NCBI GenBank assembly: GCA_905612305.1
Contig: CAJQRK010000055.1
Coordinates: 1 to 42,187 of the forward strand
Reading direction: 5' to 3'
DNA: 42,187 bases
Source: an uncultured Flavobacteriales bacterium
GTDB lineage: Bacteria; Bacteroidota; Bacteroidia; Flavobacteriales; BACL11
This document shows positions 33,858 to 42,187 of this stretch, piece after piece; position 1 is the first letter of the stretch, and every line of letters starts with the position of its first letter. The notes below the pieces were generated by a model. The model ran no database searches. It was given only the letters and a program-made list of their open reading frames with translations, and had not been told where the DNA came from. Both the position numbers and the translations under genes were made by a program.

Positions 33858-36620
33858 CTAATGGGCTTCTAGCCAATTTATTCCTTCACCTATATCAACT
33901 GTTAAAGGGACTTTCAATGTAACTGCTTGCTCCATTTTTTGTTTTACAAGCGATTTTAATTCTTCTGATTCACTTTTATGCATATCAAAAACTAATTCAT
34001 CATGTACTTGCAATAGCATTCTTGATTGCATCTCTCTTTTATCCATTTCTTGCTGCACATCAATCATAGCTTTTTTTACAATATCAGCTGCAGAACCTTG
34101 TATTGGAGCATTAATAGCATTACGTTCAGCTACGGCTCGCATCACAGCATTTTTTGAATTAATTTCTTTCAGGTATCTTCTTCTTCCCATTACTGTTTCC
34201 ACATATTCTTTTTCGCGCGCTTGTTCAATTGACCAATCCATATATTCCTTAACTCCAGGGAATTCTTTAAAATAATTATCTATTATTGTTTTGGCCTCAG
34301 TTCTGGAAACACCAATGTTTTGTGATAAGCCAAATGCAGAAATACCATAAATAATTCCGAAATTTACTGATTTAGCATGTGAACGCATAGTTCTGTCTAC
34401 CTGATCAATAGGTACTTTATATACCTTAGCGGCTGTGGCAGAATGAATATCTGCCCCCTGATTAAAGGCATTTAACATTCCCTCATCCTTACTTAAAGAA
34501 GCTATAATTCTTAATTCAATTTGCGAATAATCAGCAGCCATTAATATAAAATCTTCATTGCTAGGAATAAACGCTTCACGTACTTTCATTCCTCTTTTTG
34601 TTCTGATTGGGATATTCTGTAAATTAGGGTTTACTGAAGACAAACGACCTGTAGCTGCCACTGACTGATTAAAAGTAGTGTGAATTCTTTGAGTAGTCGA
34701 ATTCACTAATGCTGGTAAAGTATCAACATAGGTAGATAGTAATTTTTTTACTGCTCTAAAATTTAAAATTTCCTCAATTATAGGGTGACTATCCTTTAAC
34801 TGTAGAAGAGTTTCTTCTGAAGTTGAGAATTGACCTGATTTTGTTTTTTTAGGCTTCTTGCCAAGCTCCATCTTGGTAAATAAAATTTCTCCCATTTGCT
34901 TAGGTGAAGCGATATTAAATTCTTCACCTGCAAGCTCATGAATTTTTTTGGTTTGTAGCGCTAACTCATCAGTCAATTCTATGCTATATTCCTTGAGCAT
35001 ATCAACATCTAAAGCTATCCCTTCATTTTCTATTTTTGCCAAAACAACAGTTAGCGGCATTTCAATAGTGATGAATAAATCCCAAACCCCAACTTCCTTC
35101 ATTTCTTTCTTAAAAATAGAAGAAAGTTTAAAAATTACTGATGATTTCTCAGCTGCAAAGTCAGTAATTACTTGCTTATTTAATGCGGAAAAATCTAATT
35201 CTGATTTCCCCTTACCAACTACTAACTGTTGGTCAATCATGATTTTATTCAGATAATTATCTGAAATTATATCCAATGCATGACGCATGTCAGGATGCAA
35301 TAAATAATGGGCAATTTCAACATCAAACAAAGAGCCTTTCGTCTGAATTCCTTTATTTGATAAAACTTTAATAGCAAACTTTAAGTCATATCCAATTTTA
35401 TGAATTAAAGTGTCTTCAAAAAGTGATTTTAAGTATGGAATTATTTCATTTTCAAAGGGAATATAAAATCCACTATCGTCTGAATAACTAAAAGAAAAAC
35501 CGGCAATTTTAGTGCTTAAGGCCTCTTTTGTATCTGTAATAATTTGAAAGGCAACTTGCCCTCTTTTTTTAATTTCACGTATTAATTTATCTAACTTTTC
35601 TGCACTATCAATCAACTCAAAATTATTACTTGCAACTGCCACAACAACAGAGGCTGATGCTTGGGAAAACAAATCAAATTGAGAACTAGAGCTCGCTTCA
35701 GTAATTACTTCAATTTTTTTTGGAGAACTTGCTTGCGAAGGAGTAGAAGAAAGCACTCTTTGTAATAAAGGTCTAAATTCTAATTCCTCAAATAATGTTG
35801 TTATTTTTTCTTCATTTTTAGGTATCAGGCGCATTTGTTCCGCATCAAACTCAATAGGGACATCTATAATTATCGTAGCCAGTTTTTTACATAGCAAGCC
35901 AATTTCTTCTGAGGCTTCAACATTCTCTTTCATCTTCCCCTTTAACTCATGCGAATTTGCAAAAAGACCTTCCATTGAGTCATATTCTTTAATAAACTTT
36001 TGGGCTGTCTTTTTTCCAATACCTGGGATTCCTGGAATATTATCAGCTGAATCCCCCATCATTCCTAAAAAGTCAATCACTTGATCCACTCTCTGAATAT
36101 CAAATTTTTCTAATACCTCAGGGATTCCCCAAATAGCAGTAGGCTGCCATTTATTTCCTGGGCGATACATAAATATATTATCTGAAACCAATTGAGCAAA
36201 ATCTTTATCAGAAGTCATCATATAAACTTGAAATCCTTCTTTTTCTGCTTTTTTTGCCAAGGTACCCACTACATCATCCGCCTCATATCCATCTTTATAT
36301 AATTTAGGGATATTAAATGCTTCCAAAAGCTTATCAACATAAGGAAGTGCATCGCGTAGGCCATCAGGCATTGCCTCTCGGTGGGCTTTATATTCAGGAT
36401 ATTCAATATGTCTTTCTGTAGGTTTCTTGGTATCAAAAACTACTGCCAAATGAGTTGGGTTTTCTTTCTTAATTACTTCAACCAAAGTATTTACAAATCC
36501 AAAAACCGCTGAAGTATCTAAGCCTTTTGAGTTGATTCTTGGGTTTTTTGCAAATGCAAAATATGCTCTGTAAATCAGAGCGAAAGCATCCAAAAGAAAA
36601 AGTTTTTTTTCTGATTTCAT
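33858..36620 (-). CDS. polA: DNA polymerase I
   Basis: 920 residues from the ATG at 36620. The N-terminal 5'-3' exonuclease (about 1-290) has its Asp-rich sites intact (GYEADDVVGT, TSDKDFAQL, GDSADNIPG). The polymerase domain is complete: DYSQIELR (Asp697), the R746/K750/Y758 finger motif, and HDE 873-875. The middle 3'-5' exonuclease domain appears inactive. Where active enzymes have the DxE of motif I, this one has Gln359 and Ile361; in motif III Y-x3-D is Phe488 and Lys492. Only the motif II Asp433 remains. A TTG at 36638 could extend it by six residues, but the -7-like element (36628-36635) lies there, so the ATG is preferred. Confidence 0.96.
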   Translation of the reverse strand: MKSEKKLFLLDAFALIYRAYFAFAKNPRINSKGLDTSAVFGFVNTLVEVIKKENPTHLAVVFDTKKPTERHIEYPEYKAHREAMPDGLRDALPYVDKLLEAFNIPKLYKDGYEADDVVGTLAKKAEKEGFQVYMMTSDKDFAQLVSDNIFMYRPGNKWQPTAIWGIPEVLEKFDIQRVDQVIDFLGMMGDSADNIPGIPGIGKKTAQKFIKEYDSMEGLFANSHELKGKMKENVEASEEIGLLCKKLATIIIDVPIEFDAEQMRLIPKNEEKITTLFEELEFRPLLQRVLSSTPSQASSPKKIEVITEASSSSQFDLFSQASASVVVAVASNNFELIDSAEKLDKLIREIKKRGQVAFQIITDTKEALSTKIAGFSFSYSDDSGFYIPFENEIIPYLKSLFEDTLIHKIGYDLKFAIKVLSNKGIQTKGSLFDVEIAHYLLHPDMRHALDIISDNYLNKIMIDQQLVVGKGKSELDFSALNKQVITDFAAEKSSVIFKLSSIFKKEMKEVGVWDLFITIEMPLTVVLAKIENEGIALDVDMLKEYSIELTDELALQTKKIHELAGEEFNIASPKQMGEILFTKMELGKKPKKTKSGQFSTSEETLLQLKDSHPIIEEILNFRAVKKLLSTYVDTLPALVNSTTQRIHTTFNQSVAATGRLSSVNPNLQNIPIRTKRGMKVREAFIPSNEDFILMAADYSQIELRIIASLSKDEGMLNAFNQGADIHSATAAKVYKVPIDQVDRTMRSHAKSVNFGIIYGISAFGLSQNIGVSRTEAKTIIDNYFKEFPGVKEYMDWSIEQAREKEYVETVMGRRRYLKEINSKNAVMRAVAERNAINAPIQGSAADIVKKAMIDVQQEMDKREMQSRMLLQVHDELVFDMHKSESEELKSLVKQKMEQAVTLKVPLTVDIGEGINWLEAH

Positions 36621-36694
36621 ATTCCCGTAAAAGTACAATTTTATGCGCTATTTGATTTGTAATTTCTTACTTTTATCGCTTGAACTTTGAAGCT

Positions 36695-37366
36695 ATGAAT
36701 AAGGTAGAGCAAAAAGCACTTTTGAATATTTTATTCTTCCCAATATTATTTTTAATAATCATGTGGATGGTGAAATTAATAGAGTATAGCCTTGGACTTT
36801 CTTTTGCTAATTATGGCGTTCGCTCTCAAAGCTTAAGCGGATTAAAGGGTGTTTTATTTTCTCCTTTCATTCATAAGGATTTTTCACATCTAATCAACAA
36901 TAGTTATCCTATTTTAATTTTGGGAGGAATGCTCTTTTCCTTTTATAAAAAAATAGCAAAACAGCTGTTTTTATGGCTCTTTTTTATTGCTGGGTTTTGG
37001 CTTTGGATTATTGGTAGGCCATCTTTTCATATAGGTGCAAGTGGTATTATTTATGCGCTTGCTGCCTTTTTATTCATTAGTGGTTTAATCAGAAAAAATC
37101 CAAGACTCTCTGCTGTTTCTATGCTAATAATCTTTTTATACGGCTCTATGATTTGGGGAGTTCTTCCAACTAAAGAGCACATCTCATGGGAAGGTCATTT
37201 ATCTGGTTTTATGGCTGGTATTATAGTGGCAATTTTTTACAGAAATAAAGGTCCAAAACGTAAAAAATATCAATGGGAAATTGATGAAGAATTGGAAGAA
37301 GAATTTCTTAAAGAAAATGAACTAAAAATTAATTATACGCTAAAAAAGGATGATAAACCCAATTAA
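36695..37366 (+). CDS. Rhomboid family intramembrane serine protease
   Basis: 223 residues from the ATG at 36695, with six membrane helices. The catalytic dyad is visible: Ser116 in HIGASG and His168 in WEGHLSG. HLINN (65-69) supplies the conserved oxyanion-side His and Asn. It cleaves membrane proteins within the bilayer; its substrate is not known. A TTG at 36680 could add five residues but ATG is preferred. The acidic-basic C-terminal tail is cytoplasmic. It overlaps the convergent DUF2061 gene by 4 bp. Confidence 0.92.
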   Translation: MNKVEQKALLNILFFPILFLIIMWMVKLIEYSLGLSFANYGVRSQSLSGLKGVLFSPFIHKDFSHLINNSYPILILGGMLFSFYKKIAKQLFLWLFFIAGFWLWIIGRPSFHIGASGIIYALAAFLFISGLIRKNPRLSAVSMLIIFLYGSMIWGVLPTKEHISWEGHLSGFMAGIIVAIFYRNKGPKRKKYQWEIDEELEEEFLKENELKINYTLKKDDKPN

Positions 37367-37587
37367 TTTTTAGGCTTAACAACTCCCCAATTAGATGTAA
37401 ACCATGTTCTTTCATGAATGTAATAAAATCCAAATTTTAAAACTCTATCTATTACTACAATCATTAATGCTGTGTCGCTTTCCAACCCAAAAGCCATTCC
37501 TACAAAAAATGTAGTTACTGATGCTAAAAGGCTCCATGTAATCGCTTTTACAAAATGTCTTTTCTTGCTTATCTTTACTTTGTTCAT
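37363..37587 (-). CDS. DUF2061 family small membrane protein
   Basis: 74 residues from the ATG at 37587. It has the family pattern: KAITWSLLASVTTFFVGMAF, a short loop, a second helix (ALMIVVIDRVLKFGFYY) and the closing YYIHERTWF. The frame is open further upstream, but that sequence is not family-like. The function of DUF2061 is unknown; some members are fused to or near sulfate-assimilation genes. It is divergent from lepA. Confidence 0.88.
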   Translation of the reverse strand: MNKVKISKKRHFVKAITWSLLASVTTFFVGMAFGLESDTALMIVVIDRVLKFGFYYIHERTWFTSNWGVVKPKN

Positions 37588-37699
37588 GTTTTTTCTTTTC
37601 GTAAAAGCAATAATACTAAAATAACTGCATAAAAAAGCAGATATATAGTTTGGATAAAAACTGACATTATCTATATGAAAAAATGTATTTTCGCACATC

Positions 37700-39490
37700 A
37701 TGAAGAAGATTAGAAATTTTTGCATTATTGCACATATTGACCATGGTAAATCTACTTTAGCAGACCGATTATTAGAGTTTACTGGAGCAGTTACAGGAAG
37801 AGAAGCTGAAGATCAATTACTCGACAATATGGACCTTGAAAAAGAAAGAGGGATTACCATCAAAAGTCATGCTATACAAATGGAATATACTTATAAAGGA
37901 GAGGAGTATATTCTAAATCTAATTGACACTCCTGGACATGTTGATTTTTCTTATGAGGTTTCTCGTTCCATTGCTGCTTGTGAAGGAGTCTTATTGATTG
38001 TTGATGCGGCACAAGGGATTCAAGCCCAAACTATTTCTAATTTATATTTAGCGCTAGAACATGATTTAGAAATTATTCCAGTATTAAATAAAATTGATTT
38101 GCCTTCTGCTGATCCTGAAGTAGTAAAGGACCAAATTATTGATTTAATTGGCTGTAAATATGAAGATATTATTTCTGCAAGTGCAAAAACAGGTGTTGGA
38201 ATTGAAGAAATATTAGTTGCCGTTACAGAAAGAATCCCTCACCCTAAAGGAGATGTTGATTCTCCTTTACAGGCCATGATATTTGATTCTGTTTACAATA
38301 CTTTTAGAGGGATTGAAGCTTATTTTAAAATTATTAATGGTGAAATAAAAAAAGGTCAGAAAGTAAAATTTATGGCAACTGATATGGAGTATTATGCAGA
38401 TGAAATTGGCGCCTTAAGACTCAAGCAATTCCCCAAAACATCATTAAAAGCAGGAGAGGTTGGATATATTATTTCAGGAATTAAAAATGCAAAAGAAGTA
38501 AAAGTTGGGGACACAATTACAACTGTTGAAAATCCTGCAGATGAAGCCATAAAAGGGTTTGCAGAAGTAAAGCCAATGGTATTTGCGGGGATTTATCCTG
38601 TAGATACTGAAGATTTTGAAGAACTCAGAAACTCCATGGAAAAACTTCAACTAAATGACGCCTCATTAACTTATGCGCCAGAATCCTCAGTAGCACTTGG
38701 CTTTGGTTTCAGGTGTGGTTTCTTGGGGATGTTGCATATGGAAATCATTCAAGAAAGATTAGAGCGTGAGTTTAATATGACGGTCATTACTACCGTTCCA
38801 AATGTATCCTATTATGCCTATACAAGAGCTGGGAAAAAGCTGGAAATTCATAATCCTTCTGACTACCCTGATCCTAGTATTTTAGAGAGTGTAGAAGAGC
38901 CCTTTATTCGAGCTCAAATCATTACAAAAACTGATTTTATCGGCCCAGTAATGACTCTTTGTATTGCAAAAAGAGGAGAAATAACCAACCAAGTATATTT
39001 AACAACAGATAGAATAGAGCTTACTTTTGAGATGCCATTAGGAGAAATTGTGTTTGATTTTTATGATAAATTAAAATCTGTTTCCAAAGGATACGCTTCA
39101 TTTGATTATTCCCCAATTGAATATAGGCCTTCAGTATTATCTAAGCTAGATATTCTATTGAATGGTGATCCAGTAGATGCATTATCAGCATTGGTACACA
39201 AAACAAATTCCTATACTTTAGGCAAAAAATTGTGTGCCAAATTAAAGGAATTAATCCCAAGGCAACAATTTGATATTGCGATACAATCAGCAATTGGTTC
39301 TAAAATTATATCAAGAGAAACTGTAAAAGCATTACGAAAGGATGTAACTGCAAAATGTTATGGTGGGGATATTTCAAGAAAAAGAAAACTGTTAGAAAAA
39401 CAAAAAAAAGGAAAGAAAAGAATGCGACAAGTTGGTAATGTAGAAATCCCTCAAGAAGCCTTTTTGTCAGTATTAAAATTAGATGATTAA
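37700..39490 (+). CDS. lepA: Elongation factor 4 (LepA), back-translocating GTPase
   Basis: 596 residues, usual length. GTPase motifs: AHIDHGKST (11-19), [12 protein letters not shown] and SASAKTG. EF-G-like domains follow, then the LepA-specific C-terminal domain ending in the basic [16 protein letters not shown] region. It acts on stalled or mis-translocated ribosomes. A near-match promoter element (TATTTTCG, 37686-37693) precedes the ATG. It is first in a row with the YebC-family gene and purD. Confidence 0.97.
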   Translation: MKKIRNFCIIAHIDHGKSTLADRLLEFTGAVTGREAEDQLLDNMDLEKERGITIKSHAIQMEYTYKGEEYILNLIDTPGHVDFSYEVSRSIAACEGVLLIVDAAQGIQAQTISNLYLALEHDLEIIPVLNKIDLPSADPEVVKDQIIDLIGCKYEDIISASAKTGVGIEEILVAVTERIPHPKGDVDSPLQAMIFDSVYNTFRGIEAYFKIINGEIKKGQKVKFMATDMEYYADEIGALRLKQFPKTSLKAGEVGYIISGIKNAKEVKVGDTITTVENPADEAIKGFAEVKPMVFAGIYPVDTEDFEELRNSMEKLQLNDASLTYAPESSVALGFGFRCGFLGMLHMEIIQERLEREFNMTVITTVPNVSYYAYTRAGKKLEIHNPSDYPDPSILESVEEPFIRAQIITKTDFIGPVMTLCIAKRGEITNQVYLTTDRIELTFEMPLGEIVFDFYDKLKSVSKGYASFDYSPIEYRPSVLSKLDILLNGDPVDALSALVHKTNSYTLGKKLCAKLKELIPRQQFDIAIQSAIGSKIISRETVKALRKDVTAKCYGGDISRKRKLLEKQKKGKKRMRQVGNVEIPQEAFLSVLKLDD

Positions 39491-39498
39491 AATAAGCT

Positions 39499-40248
39499 AT
39501 GGGAAGAGCATTTGAATTAAGAAAAGGCAGAAAGATGAAGAGATGGTCAAAAATGGCCAAAACTTTTACCCGAATTGGGAAGGATATTGTGATGGCTGTA
39601 AAAGATGGTGGTCCTGAGCCTGATACAAATTCTAGATTAAGACAAGTCATGCAAAATGCAAAGTCAGCAAATATGCCTAAAGACAATGTATTGCGTGCCA
39701 TAAAAAATGCGAGTAATAAAGATACGGCTAATTATGAAGAAATGTCACTAGAAGGATATGCTCTGCATGGAATTGCTGTTTTTGTAGACTGTGCTAGCAA
39801 CAATAACAACCGCACGGTTGCTGATGTTCGTTCTTATTTTAGTAAATGTGATGGAGCAATGGGGACTAATGGTTCGTTAGAGTTTATTTTTGATAGAAAA
39901 GGAGTTTTTACTATTAAGCCTGAGCAAATAAAAATAACTGTTGAGGAATTAGAGATGGAACTTATTGATGCTGGTTTGGAGGAATTAGAAGTTGATGAAG
40001 AAGCTATTACTGTCTATTGTGAGTATACTGACTTTAACAATATGCAAACAAAGCTTGAAGAATTAGAAATTGAAATTGAGAATTCTGAACTTCAAAGAAT
40101 CCCAAATAATACAAAAAAAATATCTCGTGAACAAGCGGAGAAGGTGCTTAAACTTTTGGATCTATTAGAAGAAAATGATGATGTTCAGCAGGTATTCCAT
40201 AATATGGAATTGACAGAAGAAATTTTAAACGCTATGGATAGCGAATAA
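39499..40248 (+). CDS. YebC/PmpR family regulator (TACO1-like)
   Basis: 249 residues. N-terminal basic helix region (RKGRKMKRWSKMAKTFTRIG) and the YebC core (NSRLRQVMQNAKSANMPKDN, then NRTVADVRSYFSKCDGAMG). Bacterial members have been described as transcriptional regulators, and more recently as ribosome-associated factors that ease translation of proline stretches, like mitochondrial TACO1. It lies 8 nt after lepA, another ribosome factor, which fits a translation role. Confidence 0.94.
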   Translation: MGRAFELRKGRKMKRWSKMAKTFTRIGKDIVMAVKDGGPEPDTNSRLRQVMQNAKSANMPKDNVLRAIKNASNKDTANYEEMSLEGYALHGIAVFVDCASNNNNRTVADVRSYFSKCDGAMGTNGSLEFIFDRKGVFTIKPEQIKITVEELEMELIDAGLEELEVDEEAITVYCEYTDFNNMQTKLEELEIEIENSELQRIPNNTKKISREQAEKVLKLLDLLEENDDVQQVFHNMELTEEILNAMDSE

Positions 40249-40258
40249 AAAATAAAAA

Positions 40259-41530
40259 ATGAATGTATTAATATTAGGGAGCGGAGGGAGAGAGCATGCA
40301 TTTGCTTGGAAAATTGCTAAAAGTAGCTTGTGTAAAAAATTATTAGTAGCACCTGGAAATGCTGGTACTGGTGAATTAGGAACTAATATTGATATTGACG
40401 TAAATGATTTTGATAAAATCAAAGAATTAGTATTGACTGAAGAAATCAGAATGGTAGTTGTGGGTCCTGAAGACCCTTTAGTAAATGGGATTTATGATTT
40501 TTTCAAAGCAGATGAAGCCTTAAAAGATATTACCCTTATAGGCCCTTCTAAAGAAGGAGCTCAATTAGAAGGAAGCAAAGAATTTGCAAAACAATTTATG
40601 TTTAGACATAATATTCCTACTGCAAAATATCAAGCCTTTACAAAAGAGAACTTAGCAGAAGGTTATGCTTTTTTAGAAAGCCTTGAAGCTCCTTATGTTT
40701 TAAAGGCGGATGGCTTAGCTGCAGGAAAAGGAGTGTTAATCCTAAATGATTTACAAAAGGCTAAAGACGAATTAAAAGCAATGGTAGCTGATGCTAAATT
40801 TGGTACTGCATCATCAACAGTAGTTATTGAAGAGTTTTTAGATGGAATTGAACTTTCCGTTTTTGTACTTACTGATGGGGAATCCTATAAAATGCTTCCG
40901 TCTGCCAAAGATTATAAGAAAATTGGAGAGGGAGATACAGGGCTAAATACTGGGGGAATGGGAGCAATTTCTCCTGTGCAATTTGCAGACAGATTCTACA
41001 TTGAAAAAGTAGAAAGAGAAATAATAAAACCTACAGTTGAAGGGTTAAAAAAGGACAATATCACTTATCAGGGGTTTATTTTTATAGGACTTATTAATGT
41101 TAAAGGAGAGCCTAAAGTTATTGAATACAATGTAAGAATGGGCGATCCGGAAACTGAAGTTGTAATTCCGAGAATAAAATCTGATTTCTTAAATTTGTTG
41201 CAAGGAATTAGGGACGGAACTTTTAGTGAAAAGGATTTAGAGATTACTGATGAAGTAGCTACCACAGTAATGCTTGTTTCAGGCGGATATCCAGAAGCTT
41301 ACGAAAAAGGAAAAGAAATTACAGGAATTGAAGAGGTGGAGGAAAGTATTGTTTTCCATGCTGGGACAAAAAATAATAACGGTACTGTTAAAACAAATGG
41401 AGGCAGAGTTATAGCGCTTACCTCATTTGGAGAAACAATGGAAGATGCACTGGAAAAATCGTTTGATAGTGCAGATAAAATATCATTTGAAGGCAAATAT
41501 TACCGAAAAGATATTGGCTTTGATTTATGA
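40259..41530 (+). CDS. purD: Phosphoribosylamine--glycine ligase
   Basis: 423 residues, usual length. N-terminal LGSGGREHAFAWK, ATP-grasp segments YVLKADGLAAGKGV and NTGGMGAISP, and metal-binding EYNVRMGDPETEV. It makes glycinamide ribonucleotide in purine synthesis. It starts 10 nt after the YebC-family gene. Its TGA stop overlaps the stop codon region of the opposing DUF6341-like gene by 6 bp. Confidence 0.97.
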   Translation: MNVLILGSGGREHAFAWKIAKSSLCKKLLVAPGNAGTGELGTNIDIDVNDFDKIKELVLTEEIRMVVVGPEDPLVNGIYDFFKADEALKDITLIGPSKEGAQLEGSKEFAKQFMFRHNIPTAKYQAFTKENLAEGYAFLESLEAPYVLKADGLAAGKGVLILNDLQKAKDELKAMVADAKFGTASSTVVIEEFLDGIELSVFVLTDGESYKMLPSAKDYKKIGEGDTGLNTGGMGAISPVQFADRFYIEKVEREIIKPTVEGLKKDNITYQGFIFIGLINVKGEPKVIEYNVRMGDPETEVVIPRIKSDFLNLLQGIRDGTFSEKDLEITDEVATTVMLVSGGYPEAYEKGKEITGIEEVEESIVFHAGTKNNNGTVKTNGGRVIALTSFGETMEDALEKSFDSADKISFEGKYYRKDIGFDL

Positions 41531-41701
41531 TGAAGCGTGTTCCTCTCCGTCTTTTTTATGCTTGATCATTTTAGTTGTCCAAACCACTAAAAAAGTAAAT
41601 ATTACGCCAATATAAATATAGTTGACACTATTTCCAAGAGCCTCTACACCGTTAAAAATTATACCAAAAAAATCGCCAATTGCATAAAATATATTACTCA
41701 T
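41525..41701 (-). CDS. Small DUF6341-like membrane protein
   Basis: 58 residues: MSNIFYAIGDFFGIIFNGVE, a loop, then one membrane helix (YIYIGVIFTFLVVWTTKMI) and a charged tail ending EEHASS. Size, single helix and position beside purD and the DUF6427-like gene match DUF6341 proteins of Flavobacteriia. Function unknown. A perfect -7 element lies 24 nt upstream. Confidence 0.75.
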   Translation of the reverse strand: MSNIFYAIGDFFGIIFNGVEALGNSVNYIYIGVIFTFLVVWTTKMIKHKKDGEEHASS

Positions 41702-41725
41702 AATTTTTGTTTTAATTTACTGTGG

Positions 41726-41733
41726 CAAATTTA
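41726..41733 (-). promoter_or_regulatory. -7 promoter element of the DUF6341-like gene
   Basis: Perfect TAnnTTTG (TAAATTTG, minus strand), 24 nt before the ATG. A near-match (TATTTTTA) for the divergent DUF6427-like gene lies a few bases to its right. Confidence 0.55.
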
Positions 41734-41752
41734 ACTATTTTTAGAGAATACA

Positions 41753-42187
41753 ATGTTTCTTAAATACCTTATCAATCCAAAACCCATAATAATTTTATTT
41801 TTTATTGTGTTTTGTATTGTGTTTTCTTGCATCCCTCTGATTCAATTTCCTATTCAAAAAGTTTTTTATCACGAATGGGCGTCTCCAGTTGTTGTGCTTT
41901 TATTAGGCGTGCTTATTCCCTCATTTCACGCCTTAGGACTTAACAATCTTATTTATGAAAAAAACATTATTCGAAAAGACAATCTTGTCCTTGGCTTTGT
42001 TTATTTACTTATTTGTACGCCATTTGTCAATACGCCAACAGAATGGTTTGTTTCTTTTTTGCTACTTTTTTTCCTAAATTATATTTTTGAATCCTATCAA
42101 AAAGAATATCCTTTATCTCAAATTTTTAATGCATTTTTTATTCTCTCAATTTTAAGTTTTATATTTCCTAATTTACTTTATCTAGCA
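41753..42187 (+). CDS. Partial DUF6427-like polytopic membrane protein
   Basis: 145 codons from the ATG at 41753 to the window edge; the C-terminus is missing. It is very hydrophobic, with four or more helices (IIILFFIVFCIVFSCIPL, VVVLLLGVLIPSF, LVLGFVYLLICTPF, FVSFLLLFFLNYIF), and has LNNLIYEKNIIRKDNLV in a loop. Divergent partner of the DUF6341-like gene, as commonly seen next to purD in Flavobacteriia. Family call is from recall of this neighbourhood and general pattern; function unknown. Confidence 0.7.
   Translation, partial: MFLKYLINPKPIIILFFIVFCIVFSCIPLIQFPIQKVFYHEWASPVVVLLLGVLIPSFHALGLNNLIYEKNIIRKDNLVLGFVYLLICTPFVNTPTEWFVSFLLLFFLNYIFESYQKEYPLSQIFNAFFILSILSFIFPNLLYLA

Noticed and set aside
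36621-36638. TTG start adding six residues to DNA polymerase I
   Set aside because: The likely -7 element lies at that spot and an ATG follows six codons later with the normal N-terminus.
37588-37725. N-terminal extension of the DUF2061 protein
   Set aside because: The extra residues overlap the start of lepA and are not part of the family; the ATG at 37587 fits.

Overview
The window is AT-rich DNA from a member of the Bacteroidota, most likely a free-living, probably marine, Flavobacteriales relative. Several signs agree: a SprB-type gliding/adhesin repeat protein, perfect TAnnTTTG promoter elements upstream of at least thirteen genes, a Bacteroidota-style aa3 oxidase operon with two consecutive subunit III genes, an SDR-type threonine dehydrogenase, a lipoprotein glutaminyl cyclase, and a DUF6341/DUF6427-like pair beside purD. 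No rRNA, intact tRNA, CRISPR array, transposase or integrase is visible.

Layout. 1-2368: start of a large secreted SprB-repeat protein on the minus strand, running off the left edge. 2612-4954 (minus): DUF420 (CtaM-like), heme O synthase, bacilliredoxin and tadA. 5012-6757 (plus): aspS. 6774-12275 (minus): cytochrome oxidase operon coxB-coxA-cox3-cox3-cox4-sco plus a 77-residue CxxC membrane protein, with a CRP/FNR-like palindrome placed about 41.5 bp upstream of the predicted start of transcription. 12416-13898 (minus): queD and trhO, two tRNA wobble-modification genes. 14012-17425 (plus): threonine dehydrogenase, cysS, glutaminyl cyclase.

17433-24236 is the accessory part. Eight tightly packed minus-strand genes of unknown function (a large periplasmic protein, a lipoprotein, a TPR protein, two CxxC-CxxC proteins and others) and a 550-bp gene-free stretch lie between two degenerate direct repeats that resemble the 3' end (T-arm plus acceptor strand) of a tRNA gene. 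This looks like an old, integrase-free genomic island and is the best candidate here for an undescribed system.

24253-42187 is mostly housekeeping: a VF530-family protein, an MsbA-like ABC exporter, a DEAD-box helicase, the yicC-gmk-nadD group with a small lipoprotein, an EamA exporter, a cystathionine gamma-synthase/lyase with an SDR, two tandem tiny membrane proteins separated by a strong terminator, polA (its 3'-5' exonuclease catalytic residues appear lost), a rhomboid protease, a DUF2061 protein, then lepA, a YebC-family regulator and purD, and finally the DUF6341-like and partial DUF6427-like genes.

Working together: the cox operon with sco, DUF420, heme O synthase and the CxxC protein would build an oxygen-reducing terminal oxidase. 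tadA, trhO, queD, aspS and cysS serve tRNA decoding. The glutaminyl cyclase would cap the N-terminal glutamine that signal peptidase exposes on secreted proteins, including the SprB-like protein and the CxxC protein of this window.
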